Shown piece by piece: positions 20,664-26,057 of a stretch of 26,057 bases of DNA; the first letter of the stretch is position 1, and the number at the start of each line of letters is the position of its first letter. The notes below the pieces were generated by a model that had not been told where the DNA came from, did not search any database, and worked only from the letters and a program-made list of their open reading frames with translations. The translations under genes and the position numbers were made by a program. Source of the DNA: Welwitschia mirabilis (taxonomy: Eukaryota > Gnetophyta > Gnetopsida > Welwitschiales); assembly GCA_051453625.1 (NCBI GenBank), contig JBOZIK010000001.1, positions 214,916,433 to 214,942,489 of the forward strand, written 5' to 3'.

Positions 20664-20878
20664 AAATGGGGGGAAGACAGTAATGTTCTATCATAAGTAT
20701 ACTGGGGCAAATATTCCCAAGAGGGGCCTTTGGTAGTATAATAAGATAGCTGTGAAAAATTTACCAAGGGATCAATTAATCATGATTAGGATTTACAACT
20801 CCTTATTTCTATGGTAGTAGTTGCATTCTCCTCATTAGAAAAATTTTTCTTAAAATAAAGTTTTTTTGTCTTGGAATT
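20664..20878 (+). repeat. 3' LTR start, right copy of gap-flanking duplication
   Basis: Matches 20349-20563 across its whole length. Most differences are transitions, with a denser patch in the last 22 bases. If the gap is an unmerged overlap, only one of the two copies is real. Confidence 0.85.
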
Positions 20879-21329
20879 ATAAAGAAGAAAATTACTCTTT
20901 CAAAGTCATTTAAGGAGTGGTTAGTCTCCAATATTTTCTTCAAACCAAGTAAACCTAAAAGGAAAAATAAATGTTGCATAGGATACCATTATTTTGTTTG
21001 AACATTTAAAGCAGTTGCATTAATGTATCTTTTTTCTACTTATCTTGAAATAATAATTTTTTATAAAAATAAAAGATCTTGGCAATCAACAAATTTTTAT
21101 GATTTAGTATAATAGAAATGAGTACTAAAATAAAAGTAGCCAAAGATTATCTCATTAAAAAAATAAAAAACAAATAAAACTTTCATGTCATCATGTAGAT
21201 AATAATAATTCTTACATATTGTTTTTAGAATTAAAAGAGTCTTAACTAGGAAATACATTTATTCTAAAAAAGTAGGTAAATTACTAAGTAGCAACTAAAA
21301 AAGTGAAGTCATCTAAACTTGATCTCATA
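20879..21329 (+). other. Probable remaining 3' LTR or flank, non-coding
   Basis: AT-rich with no frame or clear similarity to the body of the LTR after 2130. It could be the rest of the copy C LTR; its end is not defined. Confidence 0.35.
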
Positions 21330-22080
21330 AATCAAAAAACCACCTATTATACTAGTTCTTCTTCCTAGACCTCCTCTGACTAGAAGTTTCTATGGGAGGA
21401 AGAAAATGTAAGTGATGAAAGGAGTTAGTAAGAATCCTAATCTCAACACCGTGAGCATCCCAGAAATTCTAAAAAGTAGAGTTGTTTAGGGTCCATACCT
21501 CTTTAGGTAATCCTCATCAAAAAAAAAGGGTAGATAGGCTTAGTGTTGGATTATTAACTTTAGTCTATTATACCCTTTACTCTATCTCATGAATTTGACC
21601 TGTAAACCACCCTAAAGATGCATCATGCCTATTGGACTCATGAGTTAGAACAAAACTCAGCTTAGTAGTCTAGACTCTTAAATACTCAGTATACAAGTGA
21701 TGAATATTAGGGCCAAAATAAGATGGAATATCTCCATGGCTGAATTAATTCCTTTCATTTTTCTCGAAGGATATTATATAAAGCATTAAGTACCTCAGAG
21801 GTTGTGTTGTAAGAAGGAAGATTAAGAGTGTAAAAATTTTGGACAAAAATTTGAGGAAAAGCCTTATATACACTCATAATATTTAATTCTATTTGAAAGG
21901 ATCCTAAGCTAAGAAGGCATCATTTAGACTTCTTGACTAGAAGAGGAGTAGCAAGAGGTGTGGGTAAGTTATTAGAGTTGAAAGAAATTATTAATTTGAG
22001 TGTCAAGAGAGCTTAATTCAATCTGGAAAATGTGGTTCTAAGTAATTGTTCAAGGCATTTTAGTATACTTATACAAGGAA
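21330..22080 (-). pseudogene. Unrecognised decayed ORF, minus strand
   Basis: A protein-like minus-strand frame. From high to low coordinates it reads MSVYKAFPQIFVQNFYTL and NTTSEVLNALYNILREK (about 21880-21770). After a frameshift comes GDIPSYFGPNIHHLYTEYLR, then LSFVLTHESNRHDASLGWF and GQIHEIE (about 21740-21590), LFFFDEDYLKRYGP (about 21520) and LVRGGLGRR (near 21370). About five stops occur, at least partly TAG/TAA, plus one frameshift. I do not recognise the family. Given its surroundings it is probably a retroelement ORF lying opposite to gypsy copy C. The sequence composition and long readable stretches argue against chance. Confidence 0.5.
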
Positions 22081-22300
22081 AACTATTAGTAAAAAGAATC
22101 AGTCATAATTTTAGCTATGAGTAAGACTTTGACACATCTGATTTGCTAATTTTTAAACTATTAAAAAAGATTTATTGATCCAAAAAAATCTTATATCAAA
22201 CTTTACTTCTTTTAATTAAACTATAAATGCCATAGTAATTATGACTATTTTTAGCTAGCTTCGCAGATTTAAATAATCCTCTCCAAGTTATCTTTATTAC

Positions 22301-23423
22301 TTGAAGACCCTCCTCAAATCCTTATGAAAGCAAAATATTCTATTTTTTAATGATGTGTTGAAAAGGTATGTGTCATCTATCAAAGGCCCCTTCAACAGAT
22401 GGTTGAATCTCTTTGACGGTGTCTTCAAAAACCCTTTGAATCTTTGTTTCTTTGTTTTTCCCTACCTACTCTCAGTGTGAGCTTGAAGGCCCCTTTGAGT
22501 AACCTTTATTACTTGAAGACCCCCCTCAAACTCTACCTTAAGCAGAGCATGAATTAATTTAATAATGTAGTGGCTTCATCTTTTCCCTAATTTATCACCA
22601 CTTCTGAGACCCCTTTGAAACCTTTAAATTTCCCTTTCATATAGCAGTTTGATTTGATGTATGTCAAGAATGTAATCAAAGACCCCTTTAGAGAGAGATT
22701 TTTCCTTCGATTTCAATATTCACAAATAAGAGTCAAAAGGTGCATTAATGATTATATCATATTCTTCAAAATAATTTTATTAATGAATCCTTGAAAAATT
22801 CTTTTGATTAACTCTTGTTTAATCGAAAACCCCCTTCTGGATCAGTATTTATCAAAAAAACTCTTTTAAAAAAGTAATTCAAAGTGGAATAACCCCTTTA
22901 AGTAATTTTTATTACTTGAATCCCTTTTCAAGGAAGTAATTAGTACTTGAATTTAGAGAAAATTTTATGAGAATAATGAAGAATTGAATAGGAAACAAAA
23001 TTTTATAAGACTAAATTTGGCTAGTAGAAGAAAAGCATTCGTGAAACAAAAGAAAAATAGAAGTAGCAGCAAATGGGCCAGATGTTTAGAAGGAATGTTC
23101 TTGTAGTGGATTTCTTATTCAATGCTTTTTAAAACGTGTATAAAATGTAAAATTCATAGAATTGAATGTATTTTTGCAAGATAGAAGAACTATGGTTACA
23201 TTTATGTGATCAAACTTTTAAAGGCTCTAATTTTGGGAAAATTAAGATACATAAATCTGCGTAGGTTCTACTCTACTAAATGGTTTTGTTAATTCAAAGG
23301 ACTCCTTTGAATCGATAACAATGACTAATCAAAGGATCCCTTTAAGAAACCCTCGAAGACCCCCTTCGAGAATGTAATTCTGTGTTAAAGGACTTCTTCA
23401 AATAATCGAAGATTTCCTTCGAG
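22301..23423. repeat. Array of CTCGAAGACCCCCTTCGAG-type inverted repeats
   Basis: At least twelve dispersed copies of a hairpin-like motif. The best is CTCGAAGACCCCCTTCGAG at 23352-23370, a perfect 7-bp inverted repeat around ACCCC. Others lie at 22301, 22380, 22423, 22482, 22512, 22604, 22676, 22822, 22915, 23293, 23329 and 23406. A longer phrase TTTATTACTTGAA is repeated at about 22292, 22506 and 22907. The array ends about 135 bp before a TATA-like promoter, so it may be U3 of an LTR. No coding content. Confidence 0.75.
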
Positions 23424-23531
23424 CCTTGATACAATAAAAGACAAAAATGGACTTCTATAGTAAATTTTATTATCATCTCCCTTTGATAAGCATGATCATC
23501 CCTTTATTAGAGATTCTAGTGGATCAAGCTT

Positions 23532-23567
23532 TGACGCATGATAAGGAACTATAAAATTCTATAAATA
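23532..23567 (+). promoter_or_regulatory. Promoter-like region with TGACG and TATA box
   Basis: TGACG at 23532-23536 lies 24 bp before TATAAATA at 23560-23567, followed by a CACAATAGG stretch at a plausible start-site distance. TGACG (as-1-like) plus TATA is the arrangement of many plant retroelement and pararetrovirus promoters (family knowledge). It lies between the hairpin-motif array and the plus-strand ORFs, consistent with an LTR promoter driving them. Confidence 0.45.
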
Positions 23568-23570
23568 AGT

Positions 23571-23895
23571 ACATCACAATAGGTAAATTATTTATTCCTA
23601 GTTTGTTTTTAATGCACAGTTTGCTTTGTCATCTTCTAGTTCTTGTAAAAGCATCATGGAAACCTTGTTTGTTGTTTCTTTTATAAGTAAAACATCATTT
23701 TCAAATAAATCATTTATCAAATAATTTTTCTTTATATACTTTGAAGGATTTAATTGTTCAATCACATTTTATTTTCTTCATAAAATATTGGATAAATACT
23801 TGGAGTTTAACAATACTTCTTATATGAGTAATTTATACAAGAAAAAATTTATACTTCAAAGCTAAACCATAAAATTTTTTCTACAGAAGTTAAAA
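23571..23895 (+). other. Leader-like non-coding stretch
   Basis: AT-rich with no clear frame. An ATG at 23656 opens a very short frame only. No TGGTATCAGAGC-like or other primer-binding site is recognisable, so LTR end and leader cannot be separated. Confidence 0.35.
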
Positions 23896-24775
23896 TTATT
23901 TTAAGTTCAAATTTTTAAAAACTTCTTAAAGACCCTACTTTCACCAAACTTAAGAAATGGGTAATTGAACTCAGCTAGTAAAACTAATTAATGTTTTTAT
24001 AAAAGTATAGTAATAAGGAAGTTCATTCTTTCTATCAAAATTTGCCATTTTTAGAAGAATCTCTAATATTGTATTCATTCATTAATAATGTACTAGTTTA
24101 GATTTATTTAGATGAAATAAAAATAATACTTGGGATAGTGCCCTATGAAAAAAATACTCTCAAAGAATGAGGATGCTACAATATGTTTGAAACATTTCTG
24201 ACACATCACAAATAAGGGTAGACAGGTTGATATTGATAAGGTAAAAGATCCTGAGTCATTTGTTATTTATAGAATAGTATCCACTAATCTTGCTGTGGTC
24301 ATTAACAAATAGAAGGACATGATTATACCAGGGGTATATTTAATAGATTCCAACAGAGACCCTTCAAGCGAGAACATTAACATAGGGTCTAGCATTTTCT
24401 AATATTTATGCAACTTAATGTCAAGAATTAAGAACACCATAAAAATTACAAAGATATAACTAGGATTTTTATGATTAATTAAAAAAATTCTTTTAGACAA
24501 AAATGTTCCATAATTTTCTCTGAGAAAGATAAATAATGTGAAACTCTCAGTTTCTTCCTTATTTGGAATTTCAGTTCTAATACACTTAAGTGTTCAATGC
24601 ACAAAAGAGGCATCTTCATCAATTTAGCTAGTGATACAAGTTTATACATAGCCCCTATAGCTTTTCAAAGAGCAAGTAGAGATATTCACTCTACAATAAT
24701 TAAGGGTATAAAAGGAATCAAAATTTTTCATGAAATCACAGGAATAAGATAAGATCAATTCTTTATGTGCTGTCA
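23896..24775 (+). pseudogene. Unrecognised decayed ORF, plus strand, frameshifted
   Basis: Protein-like text continues across three frames: HSFYQNLPFLEESLILYSF and DEIKIILGIVPYEKN (about 24030-24160), then GRQVDIDKVKDPESFVIYR and IIPGVYLIDSNRDPSSEN (about 24217-24375) with NLMSRIKNTIKITKI (about 24412-24457). KRGIFINLASDTSLYIAPIA and DIHSTIIKGIKGIKIFHEIT (about 24603-24740) lie in a third frame. Stops are few within each block. I do not recognise the family; a gag-like or other structural protein of the element driven from 23560 is one guess. It is followed directly by the coiled-coil frame. Confidence 0.5.
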
Positions 24776-24778
24776 TAA

Positions 24779-26057
24779 AATTCATTAACTACCTTCCTAC
24801 TAAAGAAGAACCAACTGCAAGAAAGGAACAAGGAGAAAATTAAGTTTTTGAAAATGGAAAATGAATTTTGTAAAGATAAAATTTCTTTTTAGCAAAAAGA
24901 ATATAATCAAGTAAAGAAGAAAAAGTAATAGTTAGAGGAGAGACTAATTTCTTATTTTGAATTCCAGAAATCAGATAGATTTTATCTAATTAATGCTTAA
25001 GATCAGATTGAAGAATTAGAGCAATACTTTAAGGAGGAAAAAGAAAAACCACGGCTTTATCCAATTAGTAAAGAACACTTTGTATTAGAACTTTTGAAAA
25101 GTATGGTCCATAGCAAGCATTACGATTTTAAGTATATTAAGATGCAGTAAGAGTTCACTACTTTCATACATAACAACTCCCCTCTTCCCCTTAAGAAGGA
25201 ATCTTCAAATAATATTTATATGGATTTGAGATGAATGCATGAAAAGTATATGAATATTCAAGAATAAAATAATAAATTTAAGCAAAAGTGGACAGAGGCT
25301 TTAGAACAAGTACAAATTAAGCAAGAGAAGATTAAAATGCAAGAGAGAGATATTGTTTTTCTTCAAGAAAAGCTAAAATATACTCCTTCTTCTACACCTA
25401 TAAATTATTCTTCATTCAAATAGAATTTGATAATAGTTTTGAAAAATGAATTAGCCTTAATCTTAGAAAGATTTGGACAGCCTACTTTACACCAAACTTC
25501 TTGAGCAAATTTAGATATTCTCACACATCAAATTTTAGATGCCATTAAAGAAATGTTAGTTCCCCCTAATTAGTTGGGCCTAATTGAATGGCTTAAAGAA
25601 TAAAATAGTATATTACACTATGGAAATAAACTTTTAGAGGTTTGATTGGGAAAGAGAATAGGGTTTGGGAATGAAGAATACCCCCAAAAGCTGTATGATT
25701 ATTTTGATGCTTGTGAAAGAGTTATAAATTCCACCATACAAAAAATAGAAAAAAGGTAGGAGCGAATCATATAAGTATTCAACTAAGCACTTAAAGAGGT
25801 AAACACTACCAAAAGTGAAGTAACAATAAGATAGAATCAAAAAACATCAAACAAGCTCCTCCAAGTTTGTGAACATTTTCAAAAGGATATTTATCATTTT
25901 ACAGTCATTGAGTAGGATCTAAACTTTTTGAAAAACCAAATAAATTATCTTTTAGAGTGTATGAGAATTCTTAGGAAAATATTTGTAAATATATTCTTCA
26001 AAATGAAAGGAGAGAAGAAATAATAACTATCCTATTTAGAAGCTTTTCTAGATTAAA
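24779..26057 (+). pseudogene. Long coiled-coil protein frame with about 20 stops, no frameshift
   Basis: A single frame runs about 425 codons to the window edge. It is interrupted only by stop codons, with no visible indel. It is rich in Lys, Glu, Gln, Leu and Ile with heptad-like spacing: KEKIKFLKMENEFCKDKISF (24833-24892), DQIEELEQYFKEEKEKPRLY (about 25001-25060), ALEQVQIKQEKIKMQERDI (25298-25354) and KLLEV (about 25628). Less helical parts are PISKEHFVLELLKSMVHSKH (about 25061-25120) and ERFGQPTLHQ (about 25468-25497). All three stop triplets occur, mostly next to Gln/Glu-rich text, as expected from CAA, CAG and CGA decay. The family is not recognised. A structural or gag-like protein of a retroelement is possible. 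Confidence 0.55.

Noticed and set aside
22301-23423. CRISPR-like array
   Set aside because: The motif is short, irregularly spaced and imperfect, and the surrounding DNA is a eukaryotic retroelement landscape. It has no fixed repeat-spacer period.
24779-26057. Alternative genetic code with TAA/TAG read as Gln (ciliate-like)
   Set aside because: The frame would be nearly open under such a code, but TGA stops also occur in it. The flanking elements are plant-type gypsy and copia relics with frameshifts, and C-to-T decay explains the stops.
23532-26057. Endogenous pararetrovirus
   Set aside because: The promoter layout is compatible, but no movement-protein, coat-protein zinc finger or reverse transcriptase motif is visible, so the call would be unsupported.

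Overview
The window reads as repeat-rich, AT-rich nuclear DNA of a seed plant, most likely an angiosperm (inference). The support is decayed Ty3/gypsy polyproteins, including one integrase tail of the plant Athila/Tat type, copia/SIRE-like long terminal repeats (LTRs), very low CpG content and four scaffold gaps of exactly 100 N. I found no intact host gene, tRNA, rRNA or CRISPR array. Every coding-like stretch is a broken retroelement or an unrecognised ORF full of stops.

Layout. 1-1932 is a gypsy relic (copy A): gag, a gap, then an Athila-type integrase and a purine-rich tract. An LTR start follows at about 1933. 2130-5460 is non-coding, LTR-like or leader DNA with a TATA-like box near 4772. 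5460-7247 is gag and the start of protease of a second relic (copy B), cut off inside protease. 7248-13085 is a minus-strand tandem of a short, apparently non-autonomous copia/SIRE-like element: internal part, LTR (7890-9170), internal part, LTR (10165-11758), internal part. 13086-15740 is non-coding, with a recent 103-bp tandem duplication. 15841-20346 is the most complete gypsy relic (copy C), in the order gag tail, protease, reverse transcriptase, RNase H, integrase and polypurine tract, followed by its 3' LTR start at 20347. 21330-22080 holds an unrecognised decayed minus-strand ORF. 22301-23423 is packed with a hairpin-like motif and leads into a promoter-like TATA region near 23560. 23896-26057 is an unrecognised plus-strand ORF region ending in a long coiled-coil protein frame.

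How the parts relate. Almost all in-frame stops lie where related proteins have Gln, Arg or Trp, as expected from C-to-T decay of methylated transposons. Three LTR-like regions each carry their own family of short near-palindromic motifs. Two of the four gaps are flanked by near-duplicates that stop and start exactly at the gap, so local copy number there may be an assembly artefact. The most unusual items are the ORF and promoter region at 22300-26057 and the tandem LTR array at 7248-13085. All identifications were made by eye, without database searches.
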